Positions 35,689 to 44,287 of a DNA stretch of 64,000 nucleotides are shown piece after piece; within the stretch, counting starts at the first letter, position 1, and each line of letters begins with the position of its first letter. A model generated the notes under the pieces. It worked only from the letters and a program-made list of their open reading frames with translations, made no database searches and had not been told where the DNA came from. Made by a program: the position numbers and the translations under genes. This DNA is from Bacilli bacterium (GTDB taxonomy: Bacteria > Bacillota_I > Bacilli_A > RF39 > UBA660), in NCBI GenBank assembly GCA_017541445.1, contig JAFXZC010000002.1, positions 38,565 through 102,564 on the forward strand, written 5' to 3'.

Positions 35689-36995
35689 ATATTAGGTAAT
35701 TTAAAATTACCACTACCCATCATTTTCATCATCTTTTTCATTTCTTCAAATTGTTTTAATAATCTATTTATCTCAGCAACATCTCTTCCACAACCTTTAC
35801 TTATACGTTGTTTTCTAGATGCTTTTAAACATTCAGGATGTTTTCTTTCATAAGGAGTCATTGATAAAACAATTGCTTCTATATGAGCCATATCTTTAGG
35901 ATCTATCTTAACATCCCCTATTCCCATCTGACGAGCTTGTGGAAGTAATTTTAAAATATTCTCTAAAGGACCTAATTTCTTAATTTGTTTCATATTCTTT
36001 AAGAAATCTTCTAAATCATACTTACCACTCATCATACGTTTAGCTTGAGCTTCAGCATCTTCTTCAGAAATAACACCTTCTACTTTTTCAGCTATAGATA
36101 AAACATCACCCATATCTAAAATTCTCTCAGCCATTCTTTCAGGATAGAAAGGACTTAAACCATCCATCTTTTCAGAATCACCTACAAATTTAATAGGAAC
36201 ATTAGTTAAATGTCTAACAGATAAAGCAACACCACCTTTAGTATCACCATCTAATTTAGTCAAAATACAACCAGTTAATTTTAATTTATCATTAAATCCA
36301 GTAATAACATTAATAGCATCTTGACCCATCATAGCATCTATTACTAATAACACTTCTTGAGGATGACATAAATTAATAATACCTTCTAGTTCATCCATTA
36401 AAGCTTCATCAATATGTAAACGACCAGCAGTATCTATTAAAATATAATCATTACCATTCTCTTTAGCATATTCTAAAGCATGACTAACAATAGTATTAAC
36501 ATCTATCTTACCTTCAGTAAATACAGGTATATTTAATTCTTTACCTATAGTTTGTAATTGATCAATAGCAGCAGGTCTATAAATATCACAAGCAACTAAT
36601 AATGGTTTCTTAGCTTTTTTCTTTCTTAAGTAATTAGCTAACTTACCAATAGTAGTAGTTTTACCACTACCTTGAAGACCAACTAACATAGTAATAGTAG
36701 GTTTACCATCACAATATAATTCAGCAGCTTCTCCACCTAATAAACTAACTAATTCATCTTTAACTATTTTAATAAACAATTCATCAGGTTTTAAACTCTT
36801 TTGAACTTCCATACCTAACGCTTGTTCTTTAACTTTATTAACAAATTCTTTAACAACTTGATAGTTAACATCCGCCTCTAATAAAGCCATTCTAATTTCT
36901 CTCATAGCTTCACTAATATTCTCTTCAGTAATTCTACCCATACCACGAATATTCTTAATAGCTTTTGATAATCTATCTCCCATATATTCAAACAT
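35682..36995 (-). CDS. ffh: Signal recognition particle protein Ffh (SRP54)
   Basis: About 437 residues: NG GTPase domain with LVGLQGSGKTTTIGKLANYL (G1), DIYRPAAIDQL, DTAGRLHID (G3), TKLDGDTKGG (G4), and a Met-rich M domain ending KMMKMMGSGNFKLPNMK. It binds SRP RNA and ribosomes bearing signal peptides and docks on FtsY. ATG 36995 (MFEYMGDRLSKA) is preceded by GGTGAT; the frame reads further upstream without a site. Its FtsY and YlxM partners are 2-3 kb away, separated by the large RNA and tmk. Confidence 0.96.
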   Translation of the reverse strand: MFEYMGDRLSKAIKNIRGMGRITEENISEAMREIRMALLEADVNYQVVKEFVNKVKEQALGMEVQKSLKPDELFIKIVKDELVSLLGGEAAELYCDGKPTITMLVGLQGSGKTTTIGKLANYLRKKKAKKPLLVACDIYRPAAIDQLQTIGKELNIPVFTEGKIDVNTIVSHALEYAKENGNDYILIDTAGRLHIDEALMDELEGIINLCHPQEVLLVIDAMMGQDAINVITGFNDKLKLTGCILTKLDGDTKGGVALSVRHLTNVPIKFVGDSEKMDGLSPFYPERMAERILDMGDVLSIAEKVEGVISEEDAEAQAKRMMSGKYDLEDFLKNMKQIKKLGPLENILKLLPQARQMGIGDVKIDPKDMAHIEAIVLSMTPYERKHPECLKASRKQRISKGCGRDVAEINRLLKQFEEMKKMMKMMGSGNFKLPNMK

Positions 36996-37032
36996 ATATA
37001 TCACCAAGCAATAGTATAACATTATTTAAAGC

Positions 37033-37066
37033 AAAAAAAAAGACAGGGCTTATGAATTCCCAATCT
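37033..37066 (-). terminator. Intrinsic terminator of the large non-coding RNA
   Basis: On the minus strand AGAUUGGG and CCCUGUCU pair (seven of eight positions, one a G-U) with a ten-base loop, then nine T. It defines the 3' end of the RNA. Confidence 0.75.
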
Positions 37067-37709
37067 TTCCATATGCCATGAACCCATAATAATGATATTT
37101 TTCATATTAATGAGCCATAAAAGATATTATTTCAGTCACTAGCCAGTAAATGCCCTCTCAAAGGAGCTACCTTCAATCTTCATTTACCTACAAGCACTAC
37201 AAGAGCTTAGTACTCCCAACTTTCACACACTTAGGAAACTCTGAATTAAAGAGCGATCTCATAATCATCGCATTGTCATTCAACTTTATTCGAATTTCAC
37301 TTTTGAGATGTAGATTTGTGCTACTCGAACCAGTTACTAATCTTATATTCCTATCACTAGGCTTCAACTACACCAACAAATATCAGTTACTTGGTATATC
37401 ATACATTCTCAAACCAACCATAGTTTGTAAACATATGACCTACTAACCATTATAGCAAATCAAGTTTCTTAGAAAATGCTATAAAAGAATTCGGATTACT
37501 GACGATTAGTCCTGTACCTTATATGTTCTCATGACTCACCACTGTTATCTCTTTCAAGCTTTACTCTCTCAGGCCAAATATTACTACCAAGCCACACTCC
37601 ATCAATACTCCAGTCTCCTGAAATACTAGAAGATCGAGATAACATCCGTACTCCATTGCATTGAAGTCTGTCATACGGTTCGCTTATCAATCTCTATCAT
37701 AACATATGT
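37035..37709 (-). ncRNA. Large structured non-coding RNA, ~670 nt, class unassigned
   Basis: A stretch between ffh and tmk with no ORF longer than noise on this strand and clearly less AT-rich than its surroundings. It has a perfect promoter and an intrinsic terminator of its own. Nested helices are visible: 37430-37436 with 37521-37527 (7 bp), 37442-37448 with 37504-37510 (7 bp, one G-U), and 37450-37457 with 37477-37484 (8 bp). Other helices are 37146-37152 with 37181-37187 and 37646-37650 with 37674-37678. The size fits the ornate large RNA classes such as ROOL (~580), OLE (~610) and GOLLD (~800), but I cannot assign it from sequence. It is not tmRNA, SRP RNA or RNase P: none of their signatures is present. 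Confidence 0.8.
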
Positions 37710-37715
37710 AACCTT

Positions 37716-37744
37716 ATTATATACTGCAGTTTTCTATATGTCAA
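37716..37744 (-). promoter_or_regulatory. Perfect consensus promoter of the large RNA
   Basis: On the minus strand TTGACA (37744-37739), exactly 17 bases, then TATAAT (37721-37716). Predicted start is near 37709. It lies 20 bases beyond the tmk stop. Confidence 0.85.
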
Positions 37745-37763
37745 TAGTTTTTAAAAACTTTTT

Positions 37764-38450
37764 TTACTTTACACCCAACTCTTTACAAACTATCTTATAT
37801 ACATCTTCATGAATTGATTCAATATCACGTAATTTTTTCTTAGTATCTACACATTTAATAGTTTTATAATTATGTAATTTAGCTAACTCTAAATAAGCTT
37901 TTTCAGCATTCTTTATATATATAGGATTATTTTCTGCCTGATCTCCAGGTTCTAATCTACCATTCTTTAATTCAAACACTTTTTCAGAAGGCATATATAA
38001 AAATATAGTTAAATCAGGTCTAGGTAATTCTAAAAAATCATATTCTATACTTTCTAAATCTTTGTAAAGTTTTAATCTTTCTTCTTTATCAAAAATCTTA
38101 CCACCTTGACATCCCATATTACTTTCTACATATCTATCTAAAATAACATCTACACCTTGATCTAATAAATCAGTAATTAATTTAACATTATATTTTCTAT
38201 CAGCAGCATAATATAAAGAAGCTACTTTAGCATCTACACTACCTGCTCCTTCAGGAAAGAAACCATCACATATATATTGTTTTCCTAATAAACATCCACC
38301 AATTATTTTACCAGTTGGAGTATCATACATAGGAAAACTTAATCTTTCTATCTTTCTTCCTTCTTTTTTTAACCTTTGTACTAATAAAGAAGTTTGTGTT
38401 TCTTTACCAGAACAATCAGTTCCCTCTACTACTATTATTTTACCTTTCAT
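37764..38450 (-). CDS. tmk: Thymidylate kinase
   Basis: A 228-residue P-loop kinase that phosphorylates dTMP to dTDP: VVEGTDCSGKETQT (P-loop), the dTMP-site DRYVESNMGCQG, and a lid region with ELKNGRLEPGDQAENN. It is larger than many bacterial Tmk (~205-215) and belongs to the GTDCSGKETQ-type branch common in gut Bacillota. AGGG lies upstream of the ATG. It is located next to the large RNA rather than the usual holB cluster. Confidence 0.85.
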   Translation of the reverse strand: MKGKIIVVEGTDCSGKETQTSLLVQRLKKEGRKIERLSFPMYDTPTGKIIGGCLLGKQYICDGFFPEGAGSVDAKVASLYYAADRKYNVKLITDLLDQGVDVILDRYVESNMGCQGGKIFDKEERLKLYKDLESIEYDFLELPRPDLTIFLYMPSEKVFELKNGRLEPGDQAENNPIYIKNAEKAYLELAKLHNYKTIKCVDTKKKLRDIESIHEDVYKIVCKELGVK

Positions 38451-38527
38451 TAAAATCCCTACCTTTACATCCCTATAATAACATAATTAATAAATCTTTA
38501 AAAGTGTATTAGATACACATTATACAC

Positions 38528-38561
38528 AAAAAAAAAGAAATTATTAACTATTAATAACTTC
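38528..38561 (-). terminator. Intrinsic terminator inside the end of ylxM
   Basis: On the minus strand GAAGTTATTAA / TTAATAATTTC arms, nine T; arm and loop carry the last six codons and the stop. Confidence 0.75.
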
Positions 38562-38834
38562 TTCTACTATTTCTTTTAAATTATCTTTATCTAAAGCATC
38601 TCTTAATTTATTATTCTTTTCATATATATGTAACTTATCTTCATAATACTTTAATTTATCTATTACAACATTAATAGTTTTAGAAACAGCACTTCTACTA
38701 ATATTCTTATCATCAGCTATCTCACTTAAACTCATATCTTCTTGATAATAATCTTTAAAACTATTAATTTCATTATCAGTTAATAAATCACCATATATAT
38801 CAAATAATGCATTATAGTAAACAAAATCCTTCAT
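38544..38834 (-). CDS. ylxM: YlxM/p13-family SRP-associated helix-turn-helix protein
   Basis: A 96-residue all-helical protein: MKDFVYYNALFDIYGDLLTD, then a helix-turn-helix MSLSEIADDKNISRSAVSKT. YlxM proteins bind SRP RNA and modulate Ffh-FtsY activity. Its ATG overlaps the ftsY stop (TAATG), so it is translationally coupled to ftsY instead of ffh, the partner it usually precedes. Confidence 0.9.
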   Translation of the reverse strand: MKDFVYYNALFDIYGDLLTDNEINSFKDYYQEDMSLSEIADDKNISRSAVSKTINVVIDKLKYYEDKLHIYEKNNKLRDALDKDNLKEIVEEVINS

Positions 38835-40168
38835 TACATCATATCCTTAAATAAACCATAAATATAATTTTCAATATCAAATGCTTTAAGATCAGTCATC
38901 TTTTCTCCTAAACCAATAAATTTAACAGGTATTTTAACTTCTTCTTTAATAGCTAATACTATACCACCTTTAGCAGTACCATCTAATTTAGTTAAAACAA
39001 TACCAGTAATATTAGTTATTTCTTTAAAAGCAATAGCTTGACTAATACCATTTTGACCAGTAGTAGCATCTATTACTAATAATGTTTCATGAGGAGCACC
39101 AGGAATATGTCTTTCAATTACTTTATTAATCTTCTCTAATTCTTTCATTAAATTAACTTTATTTTGTAATCTACCAGCAGTATCAACTAATACTATATCA
39201 ACATTTTCTTCTTTAGCTTTAACTAAACCATCAAATACTACTCCAGCAGGATCAGTTTCTTCTTTACCATAGAACATACAACCAGTTCTATCAGCCCATT
39301 CTTCTAATTGTTTAACAGCACCTGCTCTAAAAGTATCACCAGCTACTAACATAACCTTCTTACCTTCATTTTTATATTTATAAGCTAATTTACCTATAGT
39401 AGTCGTTTTACCTACACCATTAACACCAACCATTAATATTACAGTAGGTCCTTCACTAGCCATATTAATTTTATCTGATAAAGATTGATTATCTACATAT
39501 ATAATAAATAATTCATCAACAATTATTTCATTTAAATAAGCTGTATCAGTAATTTTTTCTTTCTTAACTCTATCTCTTAATCTATCCATAAAAGACATAA
39601 CAGTATTAACACCAACATCAGCATTAATTAACAATTCTTCTAATTCATCATAATATTCATCATCTATCTTAGTATATTTAACACCTAATAAAGATAATTT
39701 AGATACAAACTCTTTTCTAGTTTTTTCTAAACCTTTATCATAAGTTTCAATATCTTTAGCTTCTTCTACTTTATTCTTATTTTGTTGTTCTTTAACAAAT
39801 TCTAACCATTCTTTATCTTCTTCATCTTCATCATCAGATTCTTCTTCGTCTTCAGACTCATCTTCAGATTCTTCTTCATCTTCCTCTTCAGACTCTTCAT
39901 CTTCTTCATCTCGAGGAACTTCTTCAACTGGTTCTTCTTCCTCTTCTTCGTCTTCAGATTCCTCTTCATCCTCTTCAGATTCTGGTTCTTCATCACCTAA
40001 AGCAGGCAACTCATAATTTTCTTTCTTTATTTCTTTATCTTCAGATTCTTCAGGTATAGTATCTTCTTCAATATCATTAACTTCTTCTACATCATATTCA
40101 TCTTTTACTTCTTCTACTATATCTTTCTTTCTACTAATAATACTCTTTAATTTATCTAATAGTCCCAT
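38834..40168 (-). CDS. ftsY: Signal recognition particle receptor FtsY with acidic N-terminus
   Basis: 444 residues. The A domain is extremely acidic, with Glu/Asp/Ser runs from ~45-115. The NG domain then has ILMVGVNGVGKTTTIGKLAY, GDTFRAGAVKQLEEW, DTAGRLQNK and TKLDGTAKGG, ending FDIENYIYGLFKDMM. It docks the Ffh-ribosome complex at the membrane. It lies directly upstream of ylxM. Confidence 0.96.
   Translation of the reverse strand: MGLLDKLKSIISRKKDIVEEVKDEYDVEEVNDIEEDTIPEESEDKEIKKENYELPALGDEEPESEEDEEESEDEEEEEEPVEEVPRDEEDEESEEEDEEESEDESEDEEESDDEDEEDKEWLEFVKEQQNKNKVEEAKDIETYDKGLEKTRKEFVSKLSLLGVKYTKIDDEYYDELEELLINADVGVNTVMSFMDRLRDRVKKEKITDTAYLNEIIVDELFIIYVDNQSLSDKINMASEGPTVILMVGVNGVGKTTTIGKLAYKYKNEGKKVMLVAGDTFRAGAVKQLEEWADRTGCMFYGKEETDPAGVVFDGLVKAKEENVDIVLVDTAGRLQNKVNLMKELEKINKVIERHIPGAPHETLLVIDATTGQNGISQAIAFKEITNITGIVLTKLDGTAKGGIVLAIKEEVKIPVKFIGLGEKMTDLKAFDIENYIYGLFKDMM
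39830..40000. repeat. Low-complexity Glu/Asp/Ser codon tract in ftsY
   Basis: Short imperfect repeats of TCTTC/TTCATC-type units encode the acidic linker. A plus-strand frame and a minus-strand +1 frame here are open only because of the repeat. Confidence 0.7.
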
Positions 40169-40234
40169 ATTTCTTCACCAATGATATTATAACTTACATT
40201 AAACTTTTATGCAAAACAATTAATAATATTAAAC

Positions 40235-40263
40235 TAGACATAAACTAACAAATATATTATAAT
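40235..40263 (+). promoter_or_regulatory. Probable rnj promoter
   Basis: TAGACA, exactly 17 bases, then a perfect TATAAT (40258-40263), ahead of the rnj ribosome site AAGGAAG. Confidence 0.75.
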
Positions 40264-40328
40264 TACTATTAGCGAAGAACTATACTTTTATTTTATTTAT
40301 TTAATATTTGAAAGGAAGAATTTTTAAT

Positions 40329-42011
40329 ATGAAAGAGAAAGACAGTTTTACTTCTGTCATTGCTTTAGGTGGTCTTGGAGAAGTTGGTAAAAACATGTAT
40401 GTTTTTACTCATAAAGATGAAATATATATTATAGATGCAGGAGTTATATTCCCTGAAGATGACTTACTAGGTGTCGATTACGTTATCCAAGACGTAACTT
40501 ATTTAAAACAGAATGAAAGTAAGATTAAAGGATTATTAATAACACATGGACATGAAGACCATATAGGAGGTATACCATTCTTATTACAAACAGTTAATAT
40601 ACCTAAAATATATGGAGCTCAAACATCAATTGATTTAATAAGACATAAATTAGAAGATCGTAATTTATCATATGATAATTTAGAAATAATAACTGAAGAT
40701 ACTATTATAAAATCAAAATATTTTACAATCGAATTTATTGCAACAACACACTCTATCCCAGATAGTTTTGGTATAGTTCTTCATACACCAAACGGAGATA
40801 TAATCTCTACTGGTGACTTTAAATTCGATTTAACACCAATTGGACCTATTGCTAATTTCCATAAAATGGCAGCAGCTGGTGCTCATGGTGTAAAACTATT
40901 ATTAAGTGATAGTACTAATGCCTTATCAGAAGGTTTCTCTAAATCAGAAAACTCTGTAGATGAAGCATTAAGTGATATAGTAAATGGTTATAATGGAAGA
41001 ATTATAATTGCTACATTCGCTTCTAATATATATCGTGTTAAACATATAGTAGAAACATGTAAAAAGAATAATAGAAAAATTATAGTATTTGGTAGATCAA
41101 TGGAATCAGCTGTTAATATAGCATTAAATAATGGTATATTAGATGATAAAACAATGTTTATTGATACTAATCAAGCAAAGAGTTTAAAGAAAAATGAAAT
41201 ATGTATATTATGTACAGGTTCTCAAGGAGAACCACTTGCTGCTCTATCTCGTATAGCCCAAGGAACACATAAACAAATATCATTAATGCCAGATGACTTA
41301 GTAGTCTTCTCATCTAATCCTATTCCAGGAAATGCAGCTGGTATTAATAGAATAATTAATAAACTATATTTAAAAGGTGTAAGAGTTATTACTAATTCAG
41401 AATTTAGTGATATACATACATCAGGACATGCTAAACAAGATGAATTAAAATTAATGTTAAGACTTATAAAACCAGAATACTTTATGCCTATGCATGGTGA
41501 ATATCGTATGTTAAAAGCCCACTCTGAGTTAGCTCAAATGTGTGGAGTTAAACCAGAAAACATCTTTATAATGCGTAATGGAGATTCACTTATTCTAGAT
41601 GATGAAGGATGCCATATGGGAACCCCTGTTCAAGCTGGAGACGTTTACGTAGATGGTTCACGTATTGGAGAAGTAGGATCTGTAGTAATAAAAGATCGTA
41701 AGTTAATGAGTAAAGATGGTATATTAATTACAATCATAAATTTAAACCCATTAACAAGAAAACTGTTGATAAAACCTAACATAACAACAAGAGGTTTCAT
41801 TCTAGTAAATGAAAATGCTGAATTAATAGAAAAAATAGAAAAAAGAACTACAGAAATTATTACTAAGTTCTTAAATGAAAATACATATAGTTATACAGAT
41901 TTAAAAAATCAAATAATCTTAGAATTACATCCATTTATAAATAGTTTAACTGGTAGAAGACCAACTATCTTACCAGTAATAATGGAAGTAAGAGAATCTA
42001 AAAAAGACTAG
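40329..42011 (+). CDS. rnj: Ribonuclease J
   Basis: A 560-residue metallo-beta-lactamase/beta-CASP ribonuclease: THGHEDHIGGIPF carries the metal ligands, with STGDFKFDLT, DSTNALSEG, HTSGHAKQDEL and MPMHGEYRML in the beta-CASP region, and a C-terminal domain that mediates dimerisation. It performs 5'-3' exo- and endonucleolytic RNA decay and maturation in Bacillota. ATG 40329 follows AAGGAAG; a TTG upstream is rejected. A single copy is visible, so I do not say J1 or J2. RNase Y is ~600 bases further on the other strand. Confidence 0.95.
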   Translation: MKEKDSFTSVIALGGLGEVGKNMYVFTHKDEIYIIDAGVIFPEDDLLGVDYVIQDVTYLKQNESKIKGLLITHGHEDHIGGIPFLLQTVNIPKIYGAQTSIDLIRHKLEDRNLSYDNLEIITEDTIIKSKYFTIEFIATTHSIPDSFGIVLHTPNGDIISTGDFKFDLTPIGPIANFHKMAAAGAHGVKLLLSDSTNALSEGFSKSENSVDEALSDIVNGYNGRIIIATFASNIYRVKHIVETCKKNNRKIIVFGRSMESAVNIALNNGILDDKTMFIDTNQAKSLKKNEICILCTGSQGEPLAALSRIAQGTHKQISLMPDDLVVFSSNPIPGNAAGINRIINKLYLKGVRVITNSEFSDIHTSGHAKQDELKLMLRLIKPEYFMPMHGEYRMLKAHSELAQMCGVKPENIFIMRNGDSLILDDEGCHMGTPVQAGDVYVDGSRIGEVGSVVIKDRKLMSKDGILITIINLNPLTRKLLIKPNITTRGFILVNENAELIEKIEKRTTEIITKFLNENTYSYTDLKNQIILELHPFINSLTGRRPTILPVIMEVRESKKD

Positions 42012-42027
42012 TTGACTAGTCTTTTTT
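42001..42027 (+). terminator. Intrinsic terminator at the end of rnj
   Basis: GACTAG / CTAGTC with a 4-nt loop, A3/T3 extension and T run; the last Asp codon and TAG form the 5' arm. Confidence 0.8.
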
Positions 42028-42067
42028 ATTTTATGTAAAATTATACGTAAATACATTAACAGCATAA

Positions 42068-42096
42068 TTTACAATTTCATTAACATATACTATACT
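42068..42096 (+). promoter_or_regulatory. Probable promoter of the 42120 gene
   Basis: TTTACA, exactly 17 bases, then TATACT; AGAAGGAG follows before the ATG. Confidence 0.65.
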
Positions 42097-42119
42097 TAAA
42101 TCATAGAAGGAGAATAGAT

Positions 42120-42569
42120 ATGAAAAAGATTATATTTACTATTTTATTGGGTATACTTTTAATTCCTTCATTCGTTAAAGCAGCCACTTTAATTGAAAAT
42201 TTAGAGGTAGAAAGAAGCGCAGATACTTATACATTCAGTATGAACAGAAACTCATGGACTTATACATTATATACTGATAAAGATACTGCAAACATTAAAG
42301 TAACAGCTAAAGATGGAGTTACAGTTACTGGTAATGGTGAAGTTCCTATTCAAGAAGGAGCTAATCAATTAACTATCACAGCAACTGATGGAACTAATAC
42401 AGAAAACTATACCTTAAATCTAAATGTTGTAAAAGTAGAAATTAAAGATGGCGAAATAGTAAACCCACCTACAGGACATAATATCAAAACAATATCAATT
42501 ATTTCATTATTATTATTTGGTATTATAATTACTATATTAAATAAGAAAAAAGTATTTTATAAATTATAA
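42120..42569 (+). CDS. Small secreted beta-sandwich protein with NPPTG-type C-terminal anchor
   Basis: 149 residues: signal peptide ending near VKAAT, then one compact beta-rich domain with YTLYTDKDTANIKVTA and GANQLTITATDGTNTENYTL, the pattern of the cadherin-like beta-sandwich (PF12733-type) module. The C-terminus has NPPTGHN, then a membrane helix and a KKKVFYKL tail, which is the arrangement of a sortase signal (class B/D-like NPxTG). AGAAGGAG precedes the ATG and a clear promoter is present. It is a good candidate substrate of the sortase-like gene at 11197. Function unknown. Confidence 0.75.
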   Translation: MKKIIFTILLGILLIPSFVKAATLIENLEVERSADTYTFSMNRNSWTYTLYTDKDTANIKVTAKDGVTVTGNGEVPIQEGANQLTITATDGTNTENYTLNLNVVKVEIKDGEIVNPPTGHNIKTISIISLLLFGIIITILNKKKVFYKL

Positions 42570-42574
42570 TTAAT

Positions 42575-42599
42575 AACGACTCAATGAGTCGTTTTTTTA
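42575..42599 (+). terminator. Intrinsic terminator of the 42120 gene
   Basis: ACGACTCA / TGAGTCGT arms and seven T. Confidence 0.8.
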
Positions 42600-42605
42600 T
42601 GCCTT

Positions 42606-42632
42606 AAAAAAAGAAGCTATTATTTAGCTTCT
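42606..42632 (-). terminator. Intrinsic terminator inside the end of rny
   Basis: On the minus strand AGAAGCTA / TAGCTTCT, 5-nt loop holding the stop, seven T; the 5' arm is the Glu-Ala codons. Confidence 0.8.
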
Positions 42633-44173
42633 TCTTGTGCTCTAGTTTCTCTAATAACTGTAATCTTAATAGTACCAGGATATTGCATATCCTTCTCTAT
42701 CTTCTCTTTCATTTCACGTGCTATCTTATAACTTTGAACGTCATCAACCTCTTCAGGTTTAACCATAACACGAACTTCTCTACCTGCTTGCATTGCAAAT
42801 GTTTTTTCAACACCTTCAAAACTATTTCCAATTTCTTCTAATTGCTCTAGTCTCTTAACATAATTCTCTAAAGAATCATTTCTAGCACCAGGTCTAGCAG
42901 CTGATAAAGTATCAGCAATTTGTACTAATACAGCAATTGTACTTGTAGCTTCTTCATCACCATGATGAGATTTAATTGAATTAATAACAACAGGATCTTC
43001 ATGATATTTCTTAGCTACTTCAGCACCTAATTCTACGTGACTACCTTCTACTTCAAAATCAATAGCTTTACCTATATCATGAAGTAAACCAGCACGTTTA
43101 GCTAAACTAACATTCTCACCTAATTCTGCAGCCATTAAACCACATAATTGAGCAACTTCTTTAGAATGTTGTAAAGCATTTTGACCATAACTAGTTCTAA
43201 AATTTAATTTACCAATTAAATTAACTAATTTAGGATCTACTTTAGTAAGTCCTAATTCAACACATGTAGAATTACCCATTTCAGTAATCTTATCATTTAA
43301 ATCATTACTTACTTTCTCATAAATTTCTTCAATTCTAGCAGGATGGATTCTACCATCTTTAATTAATGTTTCAATAGCTATCTTAGCTATTTCTCTTCTA
43401 AGAGGATCAAAACTAGATATTACTATTGCTTCTGGAGTATCATCAATAATTAAATCAACACCAGTAACTGATTCAATAGTTCTAATATTTCTTCCCTCTC
43501 TACCTATTAATCTACCCTTCATTTCATCATTAGGTAAACTAATAGTACTAACTGTTTGTTCATTTGCTACATCATTTGAATAACGTTGCATACTACTAAC
43601 AATTAGATTTCTTGCAGTTTCATTAGCAGTTAATTTAGCTTCAGTTTCTCTTTCTTTAATATACTCAGCAATTTCTAATGACATAGTTTCTTCAACACGT
43701 TTCATTATCATATCATGAGCTTTCTCTTTAGAGAACTTAGCAATTGCTTCGAGTTGTTCTAACTCTTGTTTCATTAAGTCGTCAATTTTAGCTTCTTTAT
43801 CTTGTAAATCTTTTGCTTGTTTAAGTAAATTACTATCTTTTTGATCTAACATAGCATCTCTACTTTGAAGATTTTCTTCTCTCTTATCAAGATTTTTTTC
43901 ACGTTGAAGAAGTCTTTCTTCAGATTCTTTAATCTCAGCTTTCTTTTCTTTTACTTCCTTATCAGCTTCTTGTTTTAAGCGATAAGATTCTTCTTTTAGC
44001 TCAGCTAAAGCATCTCTTTTTTGCTTTTCAGCTTCTTTCTTTGCTTGTTCAATCAACTTTTCAGCTTTACCCTCTGAATTCTTGCCACGGATAAAACCGA
44101 TAATTAAAATTATAATAATACCTAAAAAAAGTCCTACAAAAAGTGCTAAAATGACTTTTGCCATTTCTGTCAT
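42620..44173 (-). CDS. rny: Ribonuclease Y
   Basis: 517 residues: N-terminal membrane helix, a long Lys/Glu coiled coil (~25-180), KH domain (LIGREGRNIRTIESVTG), HD domain (RAGLLHDIGKAIDFE, HHGDEEATS) and a C-terminal domain ending RETRAQEEAK. It initiates mRNA decay and anchors the degradosome at the membrane. GGAGG lies six bases before ATG 44173. The position near recA and pgsA is the common Bacillota order. Confidence 0.96.
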   Translation of the reverse strand: MTEMAKVILALFVGLFLGIIIILIIGFIRGKNSEGKAEKLIEQAKKEAEKQKRDALAELKEESYRLKQEADKEVKEKKAEIKESEERLLQREKNLDKREENLQSRDAMLDQKDSNLLKQAKDLQDKEAKIDDLMKQELEQLEAIAKFSKEKAHDMIMKRVEETMSLEIAEYIKERETEAKLTANETARNLIVSSMQRYSNDVANEQTVSTISLPNDEMKGRLIGREGRNIRTIESVTGVDLIIDDTPEAIVISSFDPLRREIAKIAIETLIKDGRIHPARIEEIYEKVSNDLNDKITEMGNSTCVELGLTKVDPKLVNLIGKLNFRTSYGQNALQHSKEVAQLCGLMAAELGENVSLAKRAGLLHDIGKAIDFEVEGSHVELGAEVAKKYHEDPVVINSIKSHHGDEEATSTIAVLVQIADTLSAARPGARNDSLENYVKRLEQLEEIGNSFEGVEKTFAMQAGREVRVMVKPEEVDDVQSYKIAREMKEKIEKDMQYPGTIKITVIRETRAQEEAK

Positions 44174-44262
44174 TTTATACCTCCAACTTTTATTTATAGA
44201 AAAATTATGACAATTTAATCATCTATGTAAATATTATATAAACATTTACACTTTTTTTCAAG

Positions 44263-44287
44263 AAAAAATGCTTCTATTTAGAAGCAT
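44263..44287 (-). terminator. Intrinsic terminator inside the end of the 44274 gene
   Basis: On the minus strand ATGCTTCT / AGAAGCAT with a 4-nt loop and T run; the arm is the last Ala-Ser codons. Confidence 0.8.

Noticed and set aside
37150..37446. 98-codon plus-strand ORF in the region between ffh and tmk
   Set aside because: It runs antisense to the structured RNA, has no ribosome site and no recognisable protein sequence; a chance frame in less AT-rich DNA.
39802..39996. Alternative frame in the ftsY acidic tract
   Set aside because: A Lys/Met-rich shadow of the Glu/Asp codon repeat; no independent evidence.
42635..42841. Plus-strand ORF antisense to rny
   Set aside because: Shadow of a strongly supported gene; no start signals.
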